A stretch of 64,000 bases of DNA. It comes from Petrosia ficiformis (taxonomy: Eukaryota; Porifera; Demospongiae; Haplosclerida; Petrosiidae). The notes below the pieces were generated by a model, which saw nothing but the letters and a program-made list of their open reading frames with translations, was not told the origin of the DNA and ran no database searches. The position numbers and the translations under genes are program-made. Location of the stretch: positions 906,001 through 970,000 of the forward strand of contig OX345646.1 of the NCBI GenBank assembly GCA_947044365.1, read 5' to 3'. Positions 1 through 13,500 of the stretch are shown one piece after another; the stretch's first letter is position 1; each line of letters starts with the position of its first letter.

Positions 1-2407
1 CCTCCTGGCCCTCCTCGTGAAGTGCAGGGCAGCTCTTCAGCTCCTCAATCATTCGTTATAATGTGGGGAGAACCTTCGATTACAAATGGTGGAATAACTG
101 GATACATTGTGTCGTTTGGTCGTTTAGTGGATGGGTTGACAACAAATGTATCCAGAGAATCTGATGATCGTACATTTACTGTTAACAGTGGTATTACTGC
201 TAATACAACTTATGTGATTGTAGTATATGCTATAAATGAACATGGAATTGGAATCCCATCTGAACAAGCCTTCGTTACAACAGACACATTCAGTAGTAAG
301 TTTTAGATATTTACAAAAACATAATACATGTATGCCCTTCTCTTCCTCTTCCTCCTCCTCTTCCTCTTCGTTTCTTCCTCTTCCTTTTTCCTTTTCTCTT
401 TCTCAACATCTTTTTATTCAAATCATATTTCTCTCTTCTCATCCTCTCAGCTGATCCTGGAATTCTATTAGTCAGTGATCCAAATCAAATATTGTATTTT
501 AGTGTTAATGAAGAGAATGTAATACAATCTAATATATTAGAGACAACTAAGCAGACTCTACTCTCAACTAATTCTACTGTATTAGGTATATGTCATAATT
601 ATATTTGTATGTATGAAATATACATAAAGTGAGAAACATGGCTGGCTAATCCTCTCTCAGTTAATTCACCATTACATAGGGTCTAAGTACAGCGTGAAAT
701 GCTACATGTGTTAGTTATTACAATTACCTTTCATGCTACCCCCATTAAACAATTAACCCTAGACTTTACTAAGTACATGTGCATGTATAACAAATATATA
801 TCATAGGTTTGGCTGGATCATAACTCACAATGCAAAAATATAAAAGCAATCACAGAGATGGCCCTGCATGCCATAAAAAATTAAAACATTGATATAATTA
901 AACACAAGGTCATAGCAGTTCCACTGTATTTTTAAAGTGTGTGTATATAGTCTCTTAGTGATCTGACTGTTCTCTTTCTCTTACTCAGGTATTGATTATC
1001 ATTACAATCGTAGTGAGATTTATGTCACTCTTAATGACAGTACAATAGTACGATATAGTGTTAATATATCACTGATGGAAGAGTCAAGTACTTTTACTCT
1101 AACACACACCAATACTGAAGTCATCTTCTCACAACTTGGAGATGGTCTGGGGGCTATTACTGTGGATTGGATTAATGATTTATTATACTGGGTACAGTAT
1201 GATGGGAACCAGTCTCAGGTTAGTAGAGTCAATAGTTAATTAAGGATCTGTTAGCTAGATTCCAATGTCACTATTAGCAGTGCTTCAATTTTGAAATAGT
1301 TTTTGAAATTGGAGCACTGCTAGTCAATTTCTTCATACTACTATTATTATTTTGCATTTTCCAGCTGTACTCTGGGTCACTAGATGGTGGAGATATTAAT
1401 ACACTTGGAATACCTGTTAATGGACAACTAGACAGTTTAACTGTGGATCCTATTCATGGGTGTGTGTGTGTGTGTGTCTGTCTGTCTGTATGTGTTTATG
1501 AGATATTTAACTAAATATTTTCTTATATTGTAGGTATTTCTACTGGGTTCTTATTAATTCTCATTTAGCACAAATCCCTCTCGGATCTGTAATGGAAGCT
1601 GATTCTTCAACTAATCTCACAGCATCAGCCATCCTTCAAAATGACCCATTCATAACTGCATTTAATCTAGATTTAGCTGATTCACAGCGTTTAATATCCA
1701 GTGGCACTCAGGTGATTTTGGAAGGATTAGATGGTGATATGCGTGGTTCTACGACTTATCCTTTCTCATTGACAAGTATTTTAACATCATATGGTGTAGT
1801 ATCAATGGTTGGAGTTTCTAATGTGATTGTATTTCGTAATGCTGAAACTAATACCAATCTACAAGGTATTACACTACCTGAAGCAGATGATACAGTTGGT
1901 GATTTGAGAATATTTCGATCCACATTTCAACCTCTACCAGGTGAGATTTAGAGAATAAGAAAAATTAACACATTCATACATACCACATTGGCTGTGGATG
2001 TGGTTAATATTTTAAGTCAGCTTTTTAGCAAAGTACTGTACAGTATGTACTATGTAATCATATGTGTATAATTAAGAGTTTACTGATGTTAAGATGTTTT
2101 CTGCTATCACTTTACAATACATGTATAATTGTAGATGTATTACCTACTAGTGCGGTATGACCAATCAGATTATAGCAAAGTGTCACATGATTGATTAAAT
2201 TATTAATTGCACATTCCTGGACTCTGAAGTTCACAAATTGACACTCATACATACATCTACATACATGTACATACATGTATAACACACATGACATTGCATT
2301 ATGCATTTTAATATATAATACTTGGGAGGGTCAATAAAAGTCGATTTTATGCACTCACTACATAATATGAAGTCAACTTTAACGCAATGCACCTATATAT
2401 TACGTAC

Positions 2408-2466
<59 letters not shown>

Positions 2467-2469
2467 ACA

Positions 2470-2501
<32 letters not shown>

Positions 2502-5412
2502 GTTCCCCCCACTCCACCAACTAACATACAAGTCTTAGCATCAAACACAAGTACATGTACATCTATTCAATGGTCAGTTCCTCAATACCCTGGAGACATA
2601 TTCGGTATGTCTATTTGTTATGTATACATGTATGTACATGTACAGTTGTGTAAATATATTTACTCTACATAATTATGCATGTACACATACAAACATATAC
2701 ATAATTTATATACGTGTACATGCATGACTACATGTACATGTACATGTACATTTATACAAAGATATTATGTACATATACATGTACATATACATGTACATGT
2801 ATATGTACATATACATGTACATATACATGTACATGTATATGTACATGTACATCTGTGTACATTTACAATTCATTAGGAGTTGATGCCTTCAACAATTGGG
2901 AATATACTGTGATCTACAAGCCATTTAACTTTTCTGACTTTGAGAATTCTTCATCAACATATTCCACTTCTTTAACCCTCACATCTCTCACTCCTGGCAC
3001 AGTGTATCAGTTTATCGTCACTGCCACAGGACCTGGAGGGTCTAAAACTACTGCAGAGACCTATGTGTTTAGTACTTATGGAACTGGTATAATATTTATA
3101 TGTACATATACATACACATGTACATACACACATACACATGCAATACATTGTACATGTACATGTAGAAAATGTACACAATACATATAAATGTACACTCATG
3201 TACTTGTACACACGCATCCATGTACATGTACATGTACATACATATGTACACACACACATACACATGTACACTTACACTCCCATATACTCATGCACATACA
3301 TGTACATGTACACACAAACACATCCATGTACACATACATCATATGTTTCTATTTTTAGATGGTGATCCACAGCTACTAATAGCAACAATTGATGGTATTA
3401 TATCATCAGATGTAAGAGGAGAAAACCCTTTCTATTTTCAAATGAGTGGAACTGATCGTTCCATTAGTGAGTGTCATGTGACATACATGTGATCCCTGAT
3501 CTTAATAAAACCTCTTTTCATTGTAGGTATAGCATATAATGCTCATTTAGATCTTTACTACATAGCAATAGATACAGGAACACTTGTACTAGGGAAGCAA
3601 GATACAGTGGAAAATATACTCAATTCTAGATCTAATCCCAGGTTTCTTCAACTTGATTGGATATCCAGAAGACTGTATTGGGTAGAAGAGGTGGGTGTGG
3701 CTAGATACTTTAATTTCAGGCATGAGAAAGTCAGCTATGATAAAATAATGACACCATTGTAATCATAAATAATAGAGCAATCATAGGGATATGTTTTTCT
3801 CCATTGCTTATAAATGAATGTTTATTGAGCATGAATACAGTAAGATTACACATACATGTACATGTACATGTAATTATTCTAAATGTGATTCTTATTTCTC
3901 TTGTTTCGTAGTCTTTCAGAGATATTGTTAGAGTCCCTACTTCTAATATAACGTCAAGTCAGAGTGACTCCATAGAGTTATTTCAAACAGAGAGTGTTAA
4001 TATTATTGATATGGCTTTAGATTCAATTAATGGGTGAGTACTGTGTGTGTCTGTATATCAACATTCATCTACATGTACGTATATTTATTTATCCATACAT
4101 TCATTCATTTACAACTCTATTTATCAATTCATTGATTTATTCATTCATCCATGAAATCATTCTTGCATCTACATGTAACCATCCATTCATTCATTCATGC
4201 ATCTATTCATTCATTCATTCATTCATTCATTTGTTCATTCATTCATTCATTCATTCACTCATTCATTCATGCATCCATCCATTCATGCATCTATTCATTC
4301 ATTCATCCGTCCATTCATTCATCCATCCATCCATCCATCCATTCATTCATCCATTTATTCATTCATCTATCCATTATTCTATCCATCTATTTATCATTCT
4401 AACATCACAGAGTTCTGTTCTGGATTACTGACTCAAAAATCAAGGCTAAAACACTCAATGGTCTTATATCATACATATGTGTTGATAATCTTGAAAATGA
4501 ACTTCATTCCCTTACTGTTGATCCCATTAATAGTAGATTATTCTATATCATTTTAACAGTTGATGATGTCATACTGGGTACTGTAGAATATACTATCAAT
4601 GGCTGTGAAGAAAGGTAGGCAATAACTAGAATTATTAATTTAATAATAGTGTGTTACTAATAATAGTAACAATAGTGTAATTATATTTGTGTTACTAATA
4701 ATAGTAACAATAGTGTAATTATATTTGTGTTACTAATAATAGTAACAAAAGTGTAATTATATTTGTGTTACTAATAATAGTAACAATAGCATAGTTATAT
4801 TTGTGTTACTAATAATAGTAACAATAGTGTAATTATATTTGTGTTACTAATAATAGTAACAATAGTATAATTATATTTGTGTTACTAATAATAGTAACAA
4901 TAGCATAGTTATATTTGTGTTACTAATAATAGTAACAATAGCATAGTTATATTTGTGTTACAATAGTAACAATAGTATAATAATAGTTGTGTTACTAATA
5001 ATAGTAACAATGGTATAATTATAATTGTGTTACTAATAATAGTAACAATTGTATAATTATAGTTGTGTTATTGATAATAGTAAGTGTGTTACTAATAATA
5101 GCAACAATAGTGTAATTATAGTTGTGTTACTAATAATAGTAACAAAGTGTAATTATATTTGTGTTACTAATGATAGCAACAATAATATAATTATATTTGT
5201 GTTACTAATAATAGCAACAATAATATAATTATAGTTGTGCTACTAATAATAGTAACAATAGTGTAATTATATTTGTGTTACTAATAATAGTAACAATAGC
5301 ATAATTATAGTTGTGTTATTGATAATAGTAAGTGTGTTGCTAACAATAGCAACAATAATATAATTATAGTAAAACTAATAATAGTTGTGTTACTACTAAT
5401 AGTTCTTCATTT

Positions 5413-5471
<59 letters not shown>

Positions 5472-7511
5472 TGTTGTATTCAATTCATTCAAAAATAGTT
5501 TTCTTTATCTAATTAATGCCCCATTTCTCCTTTTCTCTTCTAGTTTCGAGAGGAGTATACAGAAATCTAATTTTCAAGATGGTGCTATATCAATGTCTTA
5601 TGCTGCCAATACATTATTCATAGCTCAATTTTCATCGTTGAGTATCAGTTTTATAACAGCTGAGTTTGCTAATATTGGGAGTGAATACGTCCTAGCTATG
5701 GGTACTGTTGAAATAAAACCGAATCCACTTCCCAATCCTGTACAGTTCAGAGATTTATCTGTGATTCTAATTGATACCCAGCCATTGCCAGGTGGGTGGA
5801 GTCCAGTGTTTTTGATAAGCTCATATGGTGCACCATTGGCCTAAAGAGATTTTTATTTGGCACTGTACAGTTCTCTCTTTGGGTCAGATGGCACAGTGAA
5901 TTAGATTATATTGTCACTAACATCATTAAATCTTTGTTAATTAGCTCAAGATGTGCACACACACTAACTATTGTTGAGCCAAATTGGCTCGAGCTTCAAA
6001 ACATCAAACACTCTTAGCATAACTACATGTATGTACATGTATATATGTGTATACTTATGACTCTATTCATAATGACAGACCAACAAACAGACAAATGCAT
6101 ACAATACTCCATTACTATTTTCATATATCTACAGATGGTCTAACTGCTGATAATTTGTAATTTGTGTAATTCCCTTTCTGATATCTCCTCTTCCCCCTCC
6201 TCCTCCTTTCTTTCATCCTCCTCTTCCTCCTACCTTCCTCTTTTTCCTCCTCCTCCTCCTCCTCCTTCTCCTCCTCTTCTTCCTCGTCTTCCTCCCCTCC
6301 TCCTCCTCCTCCCTTTCTCTTTCTCCTATTCCTTATCACAGTACCCTCTAAAGTACAAAATGTTCGTGTGTACATTTACTTCCCAATCAGAAATGATACT
6401 TCAATAGTATCTGCTCAAATAATTTGGGATGGTCTGTCACTTTTTGATGCAGGAGGTGTAGTTGAAGTATACTCTGTGAAAGTACGAGATGTGATTGATA
6501 ATGAATTTATCACTGCTGGGAATGTGTTTAATGTGAGTTGATTGATGCAGCAAGGTGTATAGGGAGTGGATGTGGTGAGAGGTTAGGGAGTGGGTGTGGT
6601 GAGAGGTTAGGGAGTGGGTGTGGTGAGATGTTAGGGAGTGGATGTGGTGAGAGGTTAGGGAGTGGGTGTGGTGAGAGGTTAGGGAGTGGATGTGGTGAGA
6701 CGTTAGGGAGTGGGTGAGGTAGAGGTTAGGGAGTGGATGTGGTGAGAGGTTAGGGAGTGGGTGTGGTGAGAGGTTAGGGAGTGGGTGTGGTGAGATGTTA
6801 GGGAGTGGATGTGGTGAGAGGTTAGGGAGTGGGTGTGGTGAGAGGTTAGGGAGTGGGTGAGGTAGAGGTTAGGGAGTGGATGTGGTGAGAGGTTAGGGAG
6901 TGGGTGTGGTGAGAGGTTAGGGAGTGGGTGTGGTGAGATGTTAGGGAGTGGATGTGGTGAGAGGTTAGGGAGTGGGTGTGGTGAGAGGTTAGGGAGTGGA
7001 TGTGACATGTTAGAGTTGGTATGTTATTAAAATGGGTTTTAAAGTCTGTTCACATTCATGATGACCTCAAAATTAGGATGACTATAGATAGTATATAGTT
7101 TAATGTCATAAGGTTAATACATGATTATACTGTAACTCAATAATGAAACAATGGATTAAAATTTGACATCACAAAAAGGAACGAGAAGGATAATTATACG
7201 AAAATGGTCCAGGTAAAAAGATTGTTGGTCATTCCAAACTAAAGTTAGAAATATTTTTTTTAAGGTCAATGTGAACAGGAATGACCTTTAGTTTAGTTAA
7301 CTACTACAATGTAAATGTACTAATTTCTAATAATATTTTTCATCTTACAGAATCCTGATTTTGATAATGTATTCTGGAATGGTCCGCCATTTTTAGTTGA
7401 TGGTGACTCAACTGAATTCTCTGTAGTTTTATCAGGACGTTTCCGACACATTTATTATCCACTACGACCAGATAGAGAATATTCAGTTACTGTATGTAAA
7501 TGTATATATGA

Positions 7512-7544
<33 letters not shown>

Positions 7545-10500
7545 GTGTGTCTGTGTGTGTGTCTGTGTGTGTGTCTGTGTGTGTCTGTGTGAGTGTCTGT
7601 GTATATTGTTATGCTATGCGTATGTATGTATAATTAATTAATGATATGTATGTATTTATTTTCATGTGTAGGTTACAGCATATAACTCAGCTGGTGAAGG
7701 AGACCCTTCTGACACTGTGGTATTTTTCACAAACGGTAATTGGATGAATTTGATATAATTATAGATTACACAAGAAATAGAATAGACAGATGGATAAAAA
7801 GATAGGTAGATGGACAGATAGCTAGATAGATGGATAGACTTATAGATAGATGGATAGACAGATAGATAGATGGATAAATAGACAGATAGATGGACAGACA
7901 GATGTATAGACAGATAGATGGACCTATGGATGGATGAATAGATTGATAGAACATCTATAATTATTGTTTTTCTATCTCTAGTATCTCGTCCTCCTGTGGA
8001 GGTTCTCATTTCCTCTCCTGAAGGAGGTAGAGTCCAAGGAATGAATACTAATACCTCATTGAGTGATGTCACACCACCTGTTGCTATTAACACAAAAAAT
8101 AGAACAATATTTTATTACAATACTAATGATAAATATGTATACAGGAGATCACTGGATGCTAATCTGAACCCAGAGGTAATTATTTATTAAATAAAACTTA
8201 ATAATGTAAGATACAGCATAGTACTAAGGTGTAATACTGTGTAGTACATTCAAAGTACAGTGTACTTCATTCACACAGTATACTGTATATAGTCAATGGA
8301 AGTACAGTGATAGTTAATAATATTAGGTACTGTATTTTGGACTCCAGGTAGTGAGGAATATAATCACTCAGTATATATAAGTTTCAATACTAGCCTGGGA
8401 GTTATATAATACTATGCAGTGACTTAGTTGATACAGCTATGCCCTAGTATTCCAGGTAGTATCTTTTCTCCAGACATACATACATACATGTACATGCAAC
8501 TAGGCATTAAAAATATAGACAAATAGATCTTTTAACAGACACATGGACAAACTGACAAACCAGACTGGCCAGTCAACTATGAATTATAAATTGAATTAAT
8601 TAATATACTATACATAATCTTATATATCTTATATAGCAACTAATATCTCTACCTGATGACCTCACACCTCTTGGGTTCTCATTTGACTGGATTGCTCAAA
8701 ACCTATACATTATATTTCGTAATAATTTAAATGGACATGTTGAGATATGGAGTGTCTTTGAACTTGATCCGCAACTAATTTCTGTATATAGTGGTAGTGA
8801 GGTATTAGATTCTGATGTACAAGTGTCTATTATAGTTAATCCATTCAGAGGGTGAGTACATACACATATAATGGACATAATATGTACATGTACATGTACA
8901 TGTTGTATAGCGGGTGTGCATGTGTACATATAGTGATTGTACATATACATGTACATGTGTATATAGTGTGTATATTGATCTACATGTGTATATAGTAGGT
9001 ACATGTACATATACATGTACATATAGTGGATGTACATATGTACTGGGTATATTGATGTACATGTACCTATGGTGAGTGTATTGATCTATAGGTACATACA
9101 GTGTGTACATATAGTGAGTACATGTACATACAGTGTGTATATGTACATGTACATATAGTGTGTACATATATAGTGGTGTACATTTACATATACATGTAGT
9201 GGGTACATGTACATGTATATATAGTGTGTACTGTGTACATGTACATATAATGGTGTACATGTACATATAGTATGTACATTTACATACATGTATAGTGATT
9301 CCAATTCAGATACATTGATTGGACTCAGTACTCAAACAGAACTGGACAAAGCCTGTTAAACAGGTTAAACCTGCGTGACAACTCTGTCACTCCACTAATA
9401 TCAGCAGGTGGTAGTAGGAAAAGAAATGTCAACACAGACATGTTAGAAATTACCTCAGCATTAGTGTTAGAGTCAACAACAGATCGTATATGGTTGTGTG
9501 ATAGAATGTCTGGTGACATCATATCATGTAATGTGACATCACTTGGTGTCATCATGTGTAGAGTCGAAGTGGATCGTAGTGAAGTGACATTTGGTTCGGG
9601 TAATGATGATGAAGATGTAGGTAAGAAAATGAAAAATAATTTAGGGGCATGTCTTAATTTAATGGATGTGTTGAAATAATGAATAATTAATTAACTTGAT
9701 ACCATATAGTATATAGTTTAATCACATTAATATCATAAGGTTAATACATGATTATACTGTAACTCCATAACTTATATGTACTATAGTGTATAGTTTAATA
9801 TCATAAGATTAATACATGATTATACTGTAACTCCATAACTGATATGTACTATAGTATATAGTTTAATATCACAAGGTTAATACATGATTATACTGTAACT
9901 CCATAACTTACATGTACTATAGTGTATAGTTTAATGTCATAAGCTATACATTATGTAATGAAGGATAATTATATGATAATCGTGTTAGTAAAAAGATTGT
10001 TGGTCATTAATCACATGATCTCATATTAATGATAATATAATTAAAATTCATGCCCCTTAATTAACTAATAAAATAACCACTCCCCCTTTTGTCTTAAAGG
10101 TCTTCTGGCAGATTATCTAGCTCTTGATGAGGATAATATTTACTGGAGTAATAGTATCACACCCACTGTTTATTACGTAACACGGACAGACAGAACTACA
10201 GTGTTATTATTCTCAGTCCCTGATAACATGGGTGTATTGTTGAGTACAAGTCCAGGAACACAACCCTTTCCTAATTCTGGTGGTAAGTATCTTTGTCTGT
10301 CTGATGGTATTATGACAAAAGGATGCTGCATTATCAATCTTCATTGTAGATATACACTTTGTGGAGATGTCCGGGGTGGCCATAGCATCAGAGAGTAGTA
10401 TCTGTTTATCTCCTGATTTAAGTGAAAATAGTGATCGTCCAGTACCTATGCTTGTTGACAAAACCAACACTACCCTGTCAATACGATGGGATGTGCCCAC

Positions 10501-13500
10501 ATTACCTACAATATGTGATGATGTTGTGTTTTCTTTCTTGCGTTTTACATATCGGGTTAGGACTGAATTAAACACGGATGAACTTACCATTAAGGTCTGT
10601 GTGGGTTATCATTTATCCATTTTTAAATCCATCCATCTATCCATTTATCCATCCATTAATCCCTATTTATCACTTTAAATTTCTAATGATATATTTCAGA
10701 CTGTATTTGAGCCAATGATAGTAATATATGATTTGGATCCATACACTGTGTATGATATTGAAGTAGAGGCCACAAATCAATTTACTACACGCACTGCAGA
10801 AGATACATTATTTGGAGTAGAAAAAGAGTTTAGAACATTGGAAGGAGGTGAGTTTGTTCACAATATATAATTTTCAGTCTTTAGCTCTCGCTGTCTTTGT
10901 TAATATACAACAATAGGTGTATTCATTCATCCATCCATCTGTCCTTTCATCCATCCATCGGTCCTTCTATTCATCCATTCACTTTCATCTATTCACATAT
11001 CTATAGTGCCGTCACAACTTGGTGAAGTCATGGCAGTCACATTTGGTCCAAGACATATTTTCACATACTGGGACCCTTTAATAGAATCTAATCTCAGGGG
11101 TCCTGTAGAGAACCAAGCATACTTCACATTTCAAGATAACATTTCGTTGTCCAGAGTTGTGAACACAAATTTTACATACAACAGATTGTCTCCTGAAACC
11201 TCGTATGAATTAGGGATCTTGGTTAATAATGGGGTTCTCAATTCTACTACCCTGAGTACTGTTATCAATTCAACATTTTCCCTTCCTCCTCGTCCTGTTT
11301 TGAAAGAAGGAGAATTGAGAAATACTTCTGTTGTTGCTATGGTAACACTAAACCAGAATGACTCTGTTCTTACCATTGTTGGAATGTTTATTCAGGTAAG
11401 ACTATCTATCTATCCATCTTTCTATCCATCAAGTGTAGTCATGTACACTCTTCCATTCACCTATCCATTTATCCATCCATTCATTCATCTGGCCACCCAT
11501 TCATTCATTCATCTATCCATTCATCCATGTGGACATCCATCCATCCATTCATTCATCTGGCCATCCATCTATTCATTTCTTATCAACAGCAATATGGCAG
11601 ACCAGACACAATGCAATCCAGTGACACTCTACCATATGATATACTTTCATTACCAATCACTCTTGAATTTAATTTCACTGGACTAGATACTAATACAAAC
11701 TATACACTATTTACCAGTGGTACATACAAGAATTACAGTTTCAATGAATATATATTACCTGTTATCTCTGACATCAGTCCATCTACTAATTTCTTAACTG
11801 CTGGTGAGTTATCTGTCTCTCTCTATCTGTTTGTCTATCTGTCTGTCTCATGTCTGTGTCATGACATATATCATATTATGACATAAAGTGACATGACATG
11901 ACAAATGTCTATATCACGGGAGCACTAAATCATAACATCAATTTATTCTACATGTAATCTGTCAGTCTGTCTGTCTGTCTGTTACTTGTCACTCTCTGTT
12001 TCTCTCTGAATAATCATGGCATCTTATTCATAGATGGAGTACCTGATGCTCCTAATATCACACTCACTAGTGATGGAGTATTGAGATGGACTAAACCTGA
12101 TGACAATGGAGCTAGTATAAGTAGATATATATTAAGATATGTTGAAAGGTAAGTAAAAATGTGACTATCACCTTATTAAAGTGTAGCTCCCATCATAGTA
12201 TGTATACTTAATAAAGTCAGGTATTGTATGTACTAAGTTAGAAGTACAGTTGACTATTACCTTATAAAAGTGTAGCTCCCATCATAGTATGTAAACTTAA
12301 TAAAGTCAGGTACTGTATGCATGTACATGTACATGTATATAACTGTATGTAATATTCTAATAGTGGTGTTGATGATGTCATACCAGAGACACAAGACTTG
12401 GTTGCAACTTCTACATCAACTGATCTATCAACAGCTAGCTATCTTGAGCTAGATGTTGAATATACTATTACTCTTGTTGCTGTTAATGCCATTGGAAGCA
12501 GTGAAGAGAGTGAAGCAATAATGTATACTAGGAGAGAAAAACAACGTAAGAATAAACATGTAATGAAGAATGAGGTCGAATGTACTGATATAATAATATA
12601 TATATAACATTTGACACACACATACACATATGTATGTACTTACACACGTATGTACATATGTACGTGTGTACGTACACATGGGCATACCCGGGAAGAAAAA
12701 ATAGGGTAGGCTTAAAGAAAATGGCAAGCATAGCGCACAGAAAACTTTAGCTAATTGATTTCTATTCATTAAGGGTGTGGTCAATTAATAATACTATAAC
12801 ATTTGAACAAATTTGTTTAATATGGTGGCGCTAGAAGTGATCGCAAAGAATCAAAAGTTGTCGGGACAACAATTATATTTCTAACATAATTATCATTATT
12901 ATTTATCCTGTAAGCATATAAATATTATTATATACAATATTTTAAAAAGTGATTAAGAAATAAGTTCAAAATCTCAGGGTAGACTAATGCCTACCCTAGC
13001 CTACTGCTAGTTACGCCCTTGTACGTACATACATACATGTACGTACATACATACATACATATATACATACATACATATATATATACATACATACATACAT
13101 ACATACATACATACATACATACATACATACATACATACATACATACATACATGTACATACATACATACATACATATATACATACATACATATATATATAC
13201 ATACATACATACATACATACATACATACATACATACATACATACATACATACATACATACATGTACATACATACATACATACATATATACATACATACAT
13301 ATATATATACATACATACATACATACATATATACATACATACATATATATATACATACATACATACATACATACATACATACATACATACATACATACAT
13401 ACATACATACATACATACATACATGTACATACATACATACATACATATATACATACATACATATATATATACATACATACATACATACATATATACATAC

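Noticed and set aside
6556..7005. Interstitial telomere
   Set aside because: TTAGGG occurs once per 24-bp unit and not as a tandem hexamer.
9400..9440. Furin cleavage site (SRKR) in the third propeller of receptor A
   Set aside because: The P4 position is Ser, not Arg, and the site lies inside a predicted blade, so support is too weak.
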